Source: Acidobacteriota bacterium
GTDB lineage: Bacteria > Acidobacteriota > Blastocatellia > Pyrinomonadales > Pyrinomonadaceae
Reading direction: 5' to 3'
Length of the DNA: 64,000 nucleotides
NCBI GenBank assembly: GCA_020199835.1
Contig: JAIVJV010000008.1
Span: 310,001-374,000, forward strand
Shown one piece after another: positions 18,514 to 27,157 of this stretch. Under the pieces are notes generated by a model. It was not told where the DNA came from. It made no database searches and saw only the letters and a list, made by a program, of their open reading frames with translations. Numbering within the stretch: position 1 is the first letter of the stretch; every line of letters starts with the position of its first letter. A program made the position numbers and the translations under genes.

Positions 18514-20160
18514 ATGACCACTTCGAAGTCTCTTCCGCCTCGTCCTTCTCTCGAGTCTCTCCGTAAACAGGCAAAAAAACTCGCGCGCGATATTGATGCC
18601 CGTGATATCGACGCTATCGCACGTGCGCGGCTGCAACTCCCAAATATTGAGCTCCCTCTCACGCAGCGCAACGCGCAATTAGTGATCGCGCGTGAGTACG
18701 GTTTCGCCGGTTGGCACGACCTAACGGCCGAAGTGAGAAAACGTCTCGGTAACGATTTGGAACGAGCAGCAGCGCACGCTCAAGCCGCTATTCATAAGAA
18801 CGACGTCGAACGTCTAAAGCAACTGTTAACCGAATATCCCGCGTTGCTTTCCTGGCATGATGTCGGTGCTGAGCGCGGTCTGTTGGGACTCGCGACGGGC
18901 TCTTATGGCGATAGCTTCAACTCGCTCAGCGAACAACACTTCACCCGCGCGGACTGCGCAGAGTTGCTGATCAATGCCGGCGCAGTCGTGATTCCATCCG
19001 TGTGTGATGAAATTCTCCGTTCCCGCGCCAGGGGACTGCTGCAGCTGTTTCAGCGAAAAGGTTTGCTGCCGCGCACTCTCAACTTCTTTGCGGCACTTGG
19101 CGATACGGACGCGGTCCGCACAGCGCTCGATGAGAACGAGAACGATCGACCCGCGGTCACTGAAGCGTTCACGATCGCCTGCAACTTCGAGCATGAGTCG
19201 ATCGCATCTCTCTTGCTCGACGAAGCCATTGCGCACGAGCCAGAGCTTGGCGCACTCATCGACGCAAACGTAGGACGACTCGCCTTCGTGCAGTACTTCA
19301 TCGACAAGCGCCCCAGGCACGCTACCGGCGTCGGGCTCTGGAAGGCGTTTGTTATGGAGCAGGTCAGCCGCGCACTCTATTCGTGGAGCGGCAGCGAGAC
19401 CTCGCTGAAGGATCCACGCGGAGACAGCGACCTGCCCACGTTCGTTAGTCTTTTACGTCGTGAGCAGTGGCTCCTCGGTGAGGCCTTCGTGGAGTTTCAA
19501 ACGCAAATCATCGAGCGGGCAGCGCTGCAGGGTCGCGCCGAATTCCTCACTGCCTTGCTCGACCTGAATCCCGCGATGCTACAGCGTCAGCCGCCGCCGA
19601 GATCGCAGGCGATTGAGTTTGCGTTTACCTACGCGAACGCACACGTCATTCCCGACCTCAAACGCATTTGGCCAGTGCCGGACGATCTACCGCATGCGGC
19701 TGGCATGGGCGATCTCTCACGGGTGAAGGAGTGGTTCGACGACGCGGGAGCGCCTGCACTCGGTGGAATTGAGCATCACTATCCCTCGAGTCCTTACATG
19801 CCCGAAGGTCGCGTCGCGGAATACTCACGCCAATGGGGCCCGCCGAGCCGGCAGCGTGTGCTCGATGTAGCGCTCGCCTGGTCCGTCATCAACAGTCACC
19901 TCGACGTTGCCGACTTCCTGCTTCAACACGGAGCGGATATCAACACGACCTGGAGTTCCCATGAGCCGGCAAGCATCCTGCACGAACTCGTCTGGCACCG
20001 AAACTATGAGGCGATGCAATTCCTCATCGACCGCGGCATTGATATGACCATCAAAGACCACCGCTGGAATAGTACTGCGCAAGGCTGGGCGCGTTACGCT
20101 GCAAATGACGAGAAGATGGCCCAGTGGTTGGAAGAAGCCGAACGGCGGCAGGAACGGTGA
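18514..20160 (+). CDS. Ankyrin-repeat protein
   Basis: The product has 548 residues. ATG 18514 follows AAAGGAGG. The N-terminal part (SLESLRKQAKKLARDI, then AREYGFAGWHDL at about 62-73) is the leader seen in a family of bacterial ankyrin proteins. Weak ankyrin units are spread through the middle and clearer ones near the C-terminus (HLDVADFLLQHGADINTTW and NYEAMQFLIDRGIDMTIKD, about 455-520). There is no signal peptide, so it is cytoplasmic. It probably mediates protein contacts; the partner is unknown. It lies 222 bp after the sigma factor gene in the same direction and may be part of its regulon. Confidence 0.88.
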   Translation: MTTSKSLPPRPSLESLRKQAKKLARDIDARDIDAIARARLQLPNIELPLTQRNAQLVIAREYGFAGWHDLTAEVRKRLGNDLERAAAHAQAAIHKNDVERLKQLLTEYPALLSWHDVGAERGLLGLATGSYGDSFNSLSEQHFTRADCAELLINAGAVVIPSVCDEILRSRARGLLQLFQRKGLLPRTLNFFAALGDTDAVRTALDENENDRPAVTEAFTIACNFEHESIASLLLDEAIAHEPELGALIDANVGRLAFVQYFIDKRPRHATGVGLWKAFVMEQVSRALYSWSGSETSLKDPRGDSDLPTFVSLLRREQWLLGEAFVEFQTQIIERAALQGRAEFLTALLDLNPAMLQRQPPPRSQAIEFAFTYANAHVIPDLKRIWPVPDDLPHAAGMGDLSRVKEWFDDAGAPALGGIEHHYPSSPYMPEGRVAEYSRQWGPPSRQRVLDVALAWSVINSHLDVADFLLQHGADINTTWSSHEPASILHELVWHRNYEAMQFLIDRGIDMTIKDHRWNSTAQGWARYAANDEKMAQWLEEAERRQER

Positions 20161-20349
20161 GTGTCAGCAAAAAATTTCTGGGATAGCTGTCGATTTTCCG
20201 TCTCCCCAACGACTATAGGACAAAAGAACGATGAGCTACGGTTTCCTGAGGGACAGGAAATGCGTCAGCCGAAAACAGGCGACAGGAAACAAACCACAGA
20301 AAACAAGGAGAAAAGTAATGCCACAGTATCTGCTCGAAGGAACTCAGTC

Positions 20350-20952
20350 ATGAGAAAAATTATTGTGCTTGAACACATCTCCCTTGACGGCGTCATACAA
20401 GCCCCAGGCGGGCCGGAGGAAGATACCAGCAACGGCTTTGCGTATGGCGGATGGTCAGCGCCGTATTCTGACGAGACTATCGGAACGGCGCTGGCAAAGA
20501 AGATGAATATGCCGTTCGACCTGCTGTTAGGACGCAAGACCTTTGAGATTTGGGCGGGGTTCTGGCCGCGACATGCGGACGAATGGCCGGGCGTCAACCC
20601 GGCGACCAAATACGTCGCCTCGAATACCATGACTTCGCACGAATGGCAGCCGTCAGTGTTTTTGAACGGAGATATTTCAGAAAAAGTCGCGAAGCTCAAG
20701 CGAGAGCAAGGGCCGGATCTACACGTTTGGGGAAGTGGCAATCTCCTTCAGACGCTTATCAAGCACGATTTGGTCGATGTGTTCTGGCTGATGATATATC
20801 CGATCACGTTGGGCGCTGGAAAGCGGTTGTTTGCTGATGGCACGATCCCGGCGGCCTTCAAGGTGACGGAAACCATAGTCGGCCCTAATGGCGTCATTCT
20901 CGTGAATTACGAGCGAGCAGGCGCGATCACAACCGGAACCGCAAGTCTATAA
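20350..20952 (+). CDS. RibD C-terminal / dihydrofolate-reductase-like protein (1)
   Basis: The product has 200 residues. ATG 20350 is preceded by AAGGA and starts the conserved [21 protein letters not shown]. The upstream in-frame 63 codons are not typical of the family and are excluded. Further motifs are [15 protein letters not shown] and [20 protein letters not shown]. This is the RibD_C fold (PF01872), which binds NADPH. Stand-alone members of this group are widespread but their substrate is mostly undefined; they need not be true dihydrofolate reductases. A second paralogue follows 32 bp downstream, so the two may form a hetero- or homodimer. Confidence 0.88.
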   Translation: MRKIIVLEHISLDGVIQAPGGPEEDTSNGFAYGGWSAPYSDETIGTALAKKMNMPFDLLLGRKTFEIWAGFWPRHADEWPGVNPATKYVASNTMTSHEWQPSVFLNGDISEKVAKLKREQGPDLHVWGSGNLLQTLIKHDLVDVFWLMIYPITLGAGKRLFADGTIPAAFKVTETIVGPNGVILVNYERAGAITTGTASL

Positions 20953-20984
20953 ACATTCGCGTCGTGTTGGGGGAGGACACTCAA

Positions 20985-21539
20985 ATGAGAAATTTAATCT
21001 TCGCAATCAACATTACCCTGGATGGCTGCTGCGACCACACCAAGCAAGTTGCTGATGACGAGACCCATGAATATTTTACGAATCTCCTGCGTGGGGTTGA
21101 CCTGCTTGTCTATGGGCGCAAGACCTATCAATTGATGGTTCCTTTCTGGCCTGAAGTCGCAAGAAACCTGTCGATGACAAAAGCGTCGAACGAATTCGCT
21201 AAAGCATTTGAAGCCATCAACAAAATTGTTTTCTCACGAACATTGGACAGCGCTGAAGATAAAAATACGAGAATTATTCGTACGAACCTGCGCGACGAAA
21301 TACTTAAATTGAAACAAGAAGAAGGCAGACATATCTTAACCGGTGGCGTAAGTATTCCTTCACAACTTATCGAGCTTGGTCTGGTTGATGAATATCTTTT
21401 CGTCGTTGGCCCAATCGTTGCCGGAGAAGGAAGACGGTTATCGGAGGGCGTTAAGCTGCCGGAGACATTGCAATTAAGACTTGTTGAGTCAAAGATTTTT
21501 AAATCCGGATGTGTCGCGCTTCGTTACTCGAAACAGTGA
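20985..21539 (+). CDS. RibD C-terminal / dihydrofolate-reductase-like protein (2)
   Basis: The product has 184 residues. ATG 20985 follows GGGGGAGG, an unusually strong ribosome site; the frame opens seven codons earlier at a GTG. Motifs NLIFAINITLDGCCDH, LLVYGRKTYQLMVPFWPE and HILTGGVSIPSQLIELGLVDE identify the RibD_C fold. It is clearly related to its upstream neighbour but diverged (LDGCCDH instead of LDGVIQA). The DNA here is more AT-rich than in neighbouring genes (many Lys, Asn and Ile codons such as AAA, AAT, ATT), which hints at a separate origin. It is likely a cytoplasmic NADPH-dependent reductase of unknown substrate. Confidence 0.88.
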   Translation: MRNLIFAINITLDGCCDHTKQVADDETHEYFTNLLRGVDLLVYGRKTYQLMVPFWPEVARNLSMTKASNEFAKAFEAINKIVFSRTLDSAEDKNTRIIRTNLRDEILKLKQEEGRHILTGGVSIPSQLIELGLVDEYLFVVGPIVAGEGRRLSEGVKLPETLQLRLVESKIFKSGCVALRYSKQ

Positions 21540-21593
21540 CAGAAAAATCTGCGACAGCTGTGCTGCTGGCTACCACGGAGGCGGAGAAGAACA

Positions 21594-21998
21594 ATGAAAT
21601 ACATCTGTTTGGGATACATCGAGCCAGGAAAATTCGAAGGGATGACCGAGGACGAGCTACACGCAACGCTCGACGATTGCTTTGAGTACAACGACCATCT
21701 CCGCGCCAACGGACATCTTGTTGCCGAAGTACCTCTTCAGCCTCCGGAGACTGCGTTAACCCTGTACTGGAAAAACGGCAAAGTCGCGACGACAGACGGC
21801 CCCTATGCGGAAACCAAGGAACAGCTCGGCGGCATTCACATCCTTGAGGCGCGAGACCTCAATCATGCCGTTCAGCTTATCTCAGCGCTTCCAGGCTTTA
21901 AGTATGGACTTGGACCGGTTGAGATACGGCCGGTTGCGGATATAAGCGAAATGATCAAGGAGAGCGAGCAGCGGCGACGAAAGGATGCGTCGCGATGA
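21594..21998 (+). CDS. YciI/DGPF-family protein
   Basis: The product has 134 residues. ATG 21594 follows GGAGGCGGAG. MKYICLGYIEPGKFEGMTEDE and TTDGPYAETKEQLGGIHILEA (D-G-P-Y in place of the DGPF motif) identify the YCII-related ferredoxin-like fold. Its enzymatic role is unclear; proposed active-site residues of the YciI fold are a conserved His/Asp pair. Genes of this family are the characteristic companions of ECF42 sigma factors, in agreement with the sigma gene at 17026. The last codons abut the remnant region that begins just after the stop codon. Confidence 0.92.
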   Translation: MKYICLGYIEPGKFEGMTEDELHATLDDCFEYNDHLRANGHLVAEVPLQPPETALTLYWKNGKVATTDGPYAETKEQLGGIHILEARDLNHAVQLISALPGFKYGLGPVEIRPVADISEMIKESEQRRRKDASR

Positions 21999-22019
21999 GA
22001 GCGCCCACGACGGAAACGA

Positions 22020-22088
22020 GTGTTGACAGTATTCCCAAACGTTTTGAGCACGCTGGCGAACCTGAGCCCTGATCTGTGCACTGATCAT
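22020..22088 (-). pseudogene. 5' remnant of an HNH-endonuclease-like gene
   Basis: Reading from ATG 22088, the first 23 or so codons give MISAQIRAQVRQRAQNVWEYC, which matches the start of small HNH nucleases (typically QVRxRAGNxCEYC). After the Cys-Gln-His the reading ceases to look like the family and runs toward the YciI gene, with no His-Asn-His motif. The Cys usually before Glu-Tyr-Cys is Trp here. The ATG overlaps the stop of the frameshifted upstream gene (ATGA), the normal arrangement of this two-gene cassette. The gene is truncated and cannot be a nuclease. Confidence 0.65.
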
Positions 22089-22281
22089 CTATGACGTGAG
22101 TTGGTGATCTGCTGCGCTTGTCGTTTGAGAATGGCGACAAACTTGTTCGCGCGCACGTAACCTGCGTATTCGGCGCGTTCGTCTTCCGTGAGCTCGCCTT
22201 CCGTCGATTTTCGGGCGAGTTCTTCGATGCGAGCTTGCAGTCAGGATCGGCTTGAAAACTGATTACTGCGTCAGGCGACAT
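22085..22281 (-). pseudogene. Frameshifted small gene usually paired with HNH nuclease
   Basis: ATG 22281 has GAGGAAAAA upstream. The first frame gives MSPDAVISFQADPD, and then one base appears missing near 22239. In the next frame the protein continues LQARIEELARKSTEGELTED and ERAEYAGYVRANKFVAIL to TGA at 22085-22087. The E-G-x-L-T-x-x-E-x-A-E-Y motif is a family I know as the usual upstream partner of HNH genes. A one-base deletion, either real or a sequencing error, separates the two parts. Confidence 0.7.
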
Positions 22282-22292
22282 TTTTTCCTCGA

Positions 22293-22412
22293 AGAACGGA
22301 ACTTAAAAAGGTCAGGATAATCGCAGAAAGAAGAGTCGCCGATGAGCCTTGTAAACTGTCCGGACTGCCTTTTTCGTACTTGGTATTAGGCGGGTTATTG
22401 CTCTCTGACTAG
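22293..22412 (+). pseudogene. 3' remnant duplicating the small cysteine-protein gene
   Basis: Positions 22293-22338 encode RTELKKVRIIAERRV, matching RTELKKVKIIAEQRV at the end of the gene at 11955-12209 (40 of 46 bases). The frame then continues with unrelated residues to TAG at 22410-22412. There is no start and no cysteine-containing N-terminal half, so this is a fragment left by duplication or recombination. Confidence 0.8.
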
Positions 22413-22709
22413 AATCACATCCCATGCCCACCGACCCATTTGAGCGTCTTTATCGGCTTTGACTTTAGCGCGGTACTTGAATTCATTGCCGTGTCTGTCA
22501 GTTCGCTTCGACTGCTTGTATTGCAACTCAATTGTTTTAAGGCCCAAGCCTTCAACCTTGTGTAGTTCGCTTTGCTCAGAGACACCATTATGGTTCGTGT
22601 CTTGCCACAGTCGCAGTGAAAGAAAAATTGCGTCGTGGTTGCTGATAATACCGTCCCCTGAACCTAGCGGATTAAGTCCTTCAAGCCTTGTGCGACGCCT
22701 GAGAAACAA
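22395..22709 (-). pseudogene. C-terminal remnant of a large calcium-binding-type secreted protein
   Basis: The frame reads GDGIISNHDAIFLSLRLWQD, TNHNGVSEQSELH, then a closing segment with RTDRHGNEFKYRAKV. The D-x-N-x-N-G-x-x-x-x-x-E pattern (DTNHNGVSEQSE) is an EF-hand or dockerin-like calcium loop. In my experience this is the standard C-terminus of much larger repeat-rich secreted proteins. No signal peptide or repeat body is found upstream, and the Leu-Arg-Arg-Arg region before it does not fit. It is therefore a 5'-truncated remnant, probably not translated. Confidence 0.65.
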
Positions 22710-22948
22710 CTCGCATTACGGACGGTGAATGTGAATTACTTTCTGGCGACCGCGACGGGCAATCACACAAACGTGCCGCTGCCCCTGTTCATCATGCTGG
22801 TCGCGGCCAAGCTGAGGGCTGAGCTGTGTGAGATGGAAAGTTTCACGACGGTTTCGATCGCCAATGAAAGTGAGATGAGTGGTGGTGCGCCGAAGGGCGG
22901 AGTCGAACCCGCCCATCATTTCAGACAACAAATTTTAAGTCCGGCGCT

Positions 22949-24379
22949 TTACTTCGGCGAGATGTCATACGCGGCCATCTCGTTTGCGTTACGCACGAGC
23001 AGGCGGCCGTCGGCGATCGCGGGGTAGTTCCATGTCTTGCCTTGCAACGCCGAGAAGCGTGCGACTTCAGTGTATTGCGCTGGCGTCGCCTTCACTAACG
23101 CCACATCGCCCGCATCACTGCTCACGATCAAGTGACCGCTCGCGAGTATGACCTGGCCGTAGCCGTAGCGCCCGCCTTTCCACTTGCGCTCGCCGGTGTT
23201 CACGTCAAGACACGTGAGGATTCCTTCATCAAGCCCGTAAACGTGGCCGTTATGAAGAACAGAGCTGTTGAACTTGTTCTTCATATTGATGTTTTCCCAA
23301 ATCGTCGTTGCGGTGAAGTTGCTCCCGCTTCCCTTCACTGCGACGAGCGCGGCGCCCTTGCCGTAGCCCGACGAGATAAAGAAGCGGTTCCTGTCGACCA
23401 TCACCGGTAGCGAAGCGTTGATTCCCATGTCGGTATCCCATGGATAATTCCAAAGCAACGCTCCGTTCTCAGGCGCGAGTCCGACAACTCGTGACGCGCT
23501 AACGACCACGATCTGCCGCCGGCCCGCGAGCTCAACGAGCATCGGTGAAACGTACGCCTGCCTGTCATTCAGCACTTTCCAAACCGGCGCGCCCGTCATC
23601 TTGTTGTACGCAACGACTGATTTGCCATTCGTACCACCGGGTAGAACGATTACTTTGTCATCCACGATGAGCGGTGACGCAGCCATGGCCCATTGAAGAT
23701 TCTCTGCCTGATTGTCGGTGAGAATGTTTTTACCCCAGATGACGGAGCCGTTGTTTGCGTCGATACAGCGCAATTCGCCAGTCGCGCCGAGCGCGTAGAC
23801 GCGACCCTGATCCCACGTCGGAGTCGAGCGTGGTCCATCACCCGTCGAATCGTTGTACTCCGCGTTCCATGCCTGCTTCCAGAGTTCGCGACCAGTGCCA
23901 ATGTCGTAGGCCGCGACGACTTCCTGACCACGGCGTTGTTCGATCGTGTAAGCACGGCCGTCAGCAATGGCAAACGACGCGAAACCGAGACCGATCGGTT
24001 GTTTCCAGATCGGAGACAAGCCGCCCGCAGGCCAACTCGTCAGGACGGGTGTAGCTTCGTAATTACCGTCGCGCTTCGGTCCGCGAAAAGTAGTCCAGTA
24101 GTTTCTGCCGGTGGACGCAGTCGGGGCCGCCGCGCCGGGACTCGGCGACACAGTGGGACTTGCTTCAGCAACAGGCGTAGCAGTCGCGGCAGGCGCCGCT
24201 GCCGGCGCCTGCGCTGCTTGTTGTTGGCGGTGCTGTTCGAGCGCCGCGTAGTGCGAATCGTTGGAACCGGAGCGGAAATAAAGGAAAGCCCCCACCGCTG
24301 CAAGCACAACCGCCGCCAGTACACCAATCATGACTATGGTGGACCTGTACCAGGGTCCACGGTTCTCTTGTTGAAACAT
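22949..24379 (-). CDS. Membrane-anchored PQQ-like beta-propeller protein
   Basis: The product has 476 residues. Instead of a cleaved signal it has a hydrophobic anchor at about 13-32 (STIVMIGVLAAVVLAAVG), then an Ala/Pro/Thr-rich linker at about 50-88, so the propeller should face the periplasm. The propeller starts with YWTTFRGPKRDG (about 94-105). Blades carry motifs such as DIGTGRELW, DANNGSVIW, NKMTGAPVW and DVNTGERKW. It is closest to the truncated propeller gene at the left edge. It is the last gene of the ankyrin-propeller-propeller-propeller arm and starts 44 bp after the preceding gene ends. No catalytic residues of PQQ dehydrogenases are recognised; binding of a cofactor is unproven. 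Confidence 0.9.
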   Translation of the reverse strand: MFQQENRGPWYRSTIVMIGVLAAVVLAAVGAFLYFRSGSNDSHYAALEQHRQQQAAQAPAAAPAATATPVAEASPTVSPSPGAAAPTASTGRNYWTTFRGPKRDGNYEATPVLTSWPAGGLSPIWKQPIGLGFASFAIADGRAYTIEQRRGQEVVAAYDIGTGRELWKQAWNAEYNDSTGDGPRSTPTWDQGRVYALGATGELRCIDANNGSVIWGKNILTDNQAENLQWAMAASPLIVDDKVIVLPGGTNGKSVVAYNKMTGAPVWKVLNDRQAYVSPMLVELAGRRQIVVVSASRVVGLAPENGALLWNYPWDTDMGINASLPVMVDRNRFFISSGYGKGAALVAVKGSGSNFTATTIWENINMKNKFNSSVLHNGHVYGLDEGILTCLDVNTGERKWKGGRYGYGQVILASGHLIVSSDAGDVALVKATPAQYTEVARFSALQGKTWNYPAIADGRLLVRNANEMAAYDISPK

Positions 24380-24423
24380 AGATAACTCTTAGACGCCGGT
24401 GAAGCGGAAATGTTTCACACTAA

Positions 24424-25749
24424 CTAACTACCGATTGAATAAAGGTTCTTCTCACCGCGAATGTAAATGTGGCCATCGGCGATTGCCGGCGACGCATAAA
24501 CTGCTTCGCCAAGCGAGTTTGTGCCGAGGATCTCGTGCTTCGGTCCGGCCTTCACGATAAACGTGTCGCCGTCTTCGCTGGTCATCAAAATCTTTCCTTC
24601 AAACGCCACGGGCGATGCCGTAAACGTTGCCGGAATCGGAATGCGGCCGCCTTCGTACTTGATCGCGCCGGTCTTCGCATCGAGAGCAGTCAGAATCCCG
24701 CGATCGGTCGTCAGGTAAAGATAGTCGCCGTAGAGAATCGGTGACGGGACGTAAGCCGTGCCCTTCGTATATTTCCACGGCACGTTGGGCGTGCCGGTCA
24801 GATCGCCACTGCCGCCAAGCTTGATGGCCATCGCGAGCTTCGCCGGGTAACCAGCCACGAGATATACCATTTCACTATTGGCGACCGGCGACGGAATCGC
24901 ATTGCTCTCGAGGCCTTTGTGACGCCACAACTCTTTGCCCGTAGCCGGATCGTAAGAGATCACGTGCTCGGTACCGCTTGCGATCAACTCCGCGCGTTTG
25001 GGCGTGCGCACCAGCAACGGAGTGGACCAACTCACCTGTATCTTTGTGCGCGGCGTCCGCCACGCTTCTTTGCCCGTCTTCTTATTGAGTGCAACGATGA
25101 ACGACGCGTCTCCATTGTCCTCGTCACACTGAACGATCACGAGGTTCTCATAGACAATCGGCGAAGCGGCGGTACCCATTCCGAGCGTCGCGAGATTTCC
25201 GAGTTGTGCTTTCCACGCGAGCTTGCCTTTGTAGTCGTACGCGTAAAGTCCTTCTGTGCCGAAGAACGCGTAAACCATTTTGCCGTCGGTCGCAGGTGTC
25301 GAAGCAGCGTAGGAACTCTTGCGGTGGCGGTTGTCGTAAGGCGTTCCTTCCCACGCAACCGATTCCCAAAGGATCTTGCCGGAGTCGCGATCCAGCGCGA
25401 CTACTTTGAACGTGTGTTTACGATCGGCGCCGACGCTGTCGGGGTGAACAAACTCCTTGTCGCCAATTTTGTGCTTGGCAGCTTTTGCTCCCGGTACCGG
25501 TTCACCTTCAATTGCGGTCGTGACGAATATGTATTTGCCCCACACGATCGGTGACGAGTGTCCGCGGCCGGCGATCGGTGTTTTCCACTTGATGTTTTTG
25601 CTCGGACTCCATTCGGCGGGAAGGTTCTTTTCATTCGAGATTCCGGAACCATCCGGCCCGCGCCATTGTGGCCAATTAGCGGCGGATCCGACTGTTGTAA
25701 GCGATAAAAATACGAGAAGAGCGAGACTGGTTATACGCGACACCTTCAC
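24424..25749 (-). CDS. Secreted PQQ-like beta-propeller protein
   Basis: The product has 441 residues. GTG 25749 overlaps the stop of the upstream propeller gene (GTGA). A signal peptide of about 23 residues (ends VGSAA) is followed by NWPQWRGPDGSGISNEKNLP. Blade motifs DRDSGKILW, NKKTGKEAW, DPATGKELW and DAKTGAIKY recur at 45-55 residue spacing, consistent with a seven- or eight-bladed propeller. It is probably periplasmic. It resembles its upstream neighbour over the full length (for example ELWRHKGLESNAIPSPVANSE versus ELWKLGPMSEITTPTPFVAHD), so the pair arose by tandem duplication. Enzymatic function is unknown. Confidence 0.92.
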   Translation of the reverse strand: MKVSRITSLALLVFLSLTTVGSAANWPQWRGPDGSGISNEKNLPAEWSPSKNIKWKTPIAGRGHSSPIVWGKYIFVTTAIEGEPVPGAKAAKHKIGDKEFVHPDSVGADRKHTFKVVALDRDSGKILWESVAWEGTPYDNRHRKSSYAASTPATDGKMVYAFFGTEGLYAYDYKGKLAWKAQLGNLATLGMGTAASPIVYENLVIVQCDEDNGDASFIVALNKKTGKEAWRTPRTKIQVSWSTPLLVRTPKRAELIASGTEHVISYDPATGKELWRHKGLESNAIPSPVANSEMVYLVAGYPAKLAMAIKLGGSGDLTGTPNVPWKYTKGTAYVPSPILYGDYLYLTTDRGILTALDAKTGAIKYEGGRIPIPATFTASPVAFEGKILMTSEDGDTFIVKAGPKHEILGTNSLGEAVYASPAIADGHIYIRGEKNLYSIGS

Positions 25750-27140
25750 TTGTTTGATCCTTTGCTGTTCGATTGTTGTTCTGTGGATCCAAAGGCGTAC
25801 AAATGAGACACCGTACGCACGATCAGGAGGCCATCAGAGATCGCGGGCGTGGCCATCATGACTTCACCCACCGGATTCTTCGAGAGCAACTCATACTTTG
25901 GTCCGGCCTTGACGACAAATACATCGCCATCTTCGCTGGCCAGATAAATCTTTCCGTCTGATGCGACGGGCGAGGCAGTGAACGCGCCGCCAGTGCCGCC
26001 GAGTCGTTCCTGGTAAACACGTTCGCCGGTCTTCGCGTTGTAAGCCGTAAACACGCCCTGGTTCGAGCACGTGTAAAGCAGATCGCCGTAGACGATCGGC
26101 GTCGGCATGTATGGCCCACCGCGCTGCTTACTCCAGGCGATAAACTCGCTCGACTCCTTGCCGTCTTTGAGCGAAAGGTCGCCGCTGCCGCCGGGACGAA
26201 TCGCGTAGATCGGCTGAACCGGCGCATAACCGCTCGTCACGAAGATCAGATCGTGCGCAACGAACGGAGTCGGCGTGGTGATCTCAGACATCGGACCGAG
26301 TTTCCACAGCTCTTTTCCGGTCGCGGGATCGTAAGTGCGAATCGCTTTGGGACCGACCGTGATTAACTCGGCGCGCGTTTTCCCTTCGTAAACAGTCGGC
26401 GTCCCCCACGAAGGAAGTTCCTCGCGCGGCGTCTTCCACGCGAGTTTGCCGGTTTTAATATCGTAGGCGGCGATGAAGGAGTTCTTCTGAAGGTCCGCCT
26501 GAACGATGACGAAGTTCTTGTAGATGATCGGTGAGCTGCCGTACTCCCACTGATAATCAGGGTCGTAGAACCAACCCGCATCGAGCACGCCGAGATCCTG
26601 TTTCCAAAGCTGCTTGCCGTTCATGTCGAAGGCATAGAGACCTTCGGAACCAAACATCGCGATCACGTATTTGCCGTCCGTTACCGGCGTCGAGTCAGCG
26701 TGAGTGGATTTCGGATGGCGTTTGACCTTTGGAATACCTTCGGAAACGATACGTTCCCAAAGTATCGTGCCTTTGTTTTTGTCGATCGCGTAGACCTTCC
26801 ACGTGTGCTTGGGGTCATTCTTAACAGGAGCGACGTCGCCGTAGAGGCCGAACCGGGTTTCATCCTTGGCGCTGTTGACGGCCGTCGTCACGAAAATCTT
26901 GTTGCCCCAAACAACCGGACTCGAATGGGCCAGACCCGGAATCGCGAGTTTCCAGCGGACGTTTTGGGCGGCGGTGGCGTCCCACTTCACTGGTTGGCCG
27001 GGACTCTCGACAACGCCCGTTGCCAGCGGACCACGAAACTGCGGCCAGTTCTGCGCCGGCGTTTTCTGTGCGGGAACCGTCGCGGCGATCACAGCGATAA
27101 GGACGATAGATAAGGGCAATCGTTTCATCAGGCGTTTCAT
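25746..27140 (-). CDS. Secreted PQQ-like beta-propeller protein
   Basis: The product has 464 residues. ATG 27140 follows GAGGTCACAA. The signal peptide spans about 1-25 (MKRLMKRLPLSIVLIAVIAA, cut after PAQ). The mature part opens NWPQFRGPLATGVVESPGQP. Blade motifs include DKNKGTILW, DIKTGKLAW, DPATGKELW and NAKTGERVY. The C-terminus has a short Gln/Ser/Asn-rich tail (STEQQSNSKGSNK). It starts 17 bp after the ankyrin gene and overlaps the next propeller by 4 bp, so the three are co-translated. It is expected to be periplasmic or secreted; no role can be assigned from sequence alone. Confidence 0.92.
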   Translation of the reverse strand: MKRLMKRLPLSIVLIAVIAATVPAQKTPAQNWPQFRGPLATGVVESPGQPVKWDATAAQNVRWKLAIPGLAHSSPVVWGNKIFVTTAVNSAKDETRFGLYGDVAPVKNDPKHTWKVYAIDKNKGTILWERIVSEGIPKVKRHPKSTHADSTPVTDGKYVIAMFGSEGLYAFDMNGKQLWKQDLGVLDAGWFYDPDYQWEYGSSPIIYKNFVIVQADLQKNSFIAAYDIKTGKLAWKTPREELPSWGTPTVYEGKTRAELITVGPKAIRTYDPATGKELWKLGPMSEITTPTPFVAHDLIFVTSGYAPVQPIYAIRPGGSGDLSLKDGKESSEFIAWSKQRGGPYMPTPIVYGDLLYTCSNQGVFTAYNAKTGERVYQERLGGTGGAFTASPVASDGKIYLASEDGDVFVVKAGPKYELLSKNPVGEVMMATPAISDGLLIVRTVSHLYAFGSTEQQSNSKGSNK

Positions 27141-27157
27141 TTGTGACCTCTGAATTT

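Noticed and set aside
22880-22920. tRNA-like sequence (rc GGGTTCGACTCC) followed by GCACCA-like end
   Set aside because: The stem pairing needs an eight-base loop, the T-stem fails with the normal seven-base loop, and there is no anticodon or D arm upstream.
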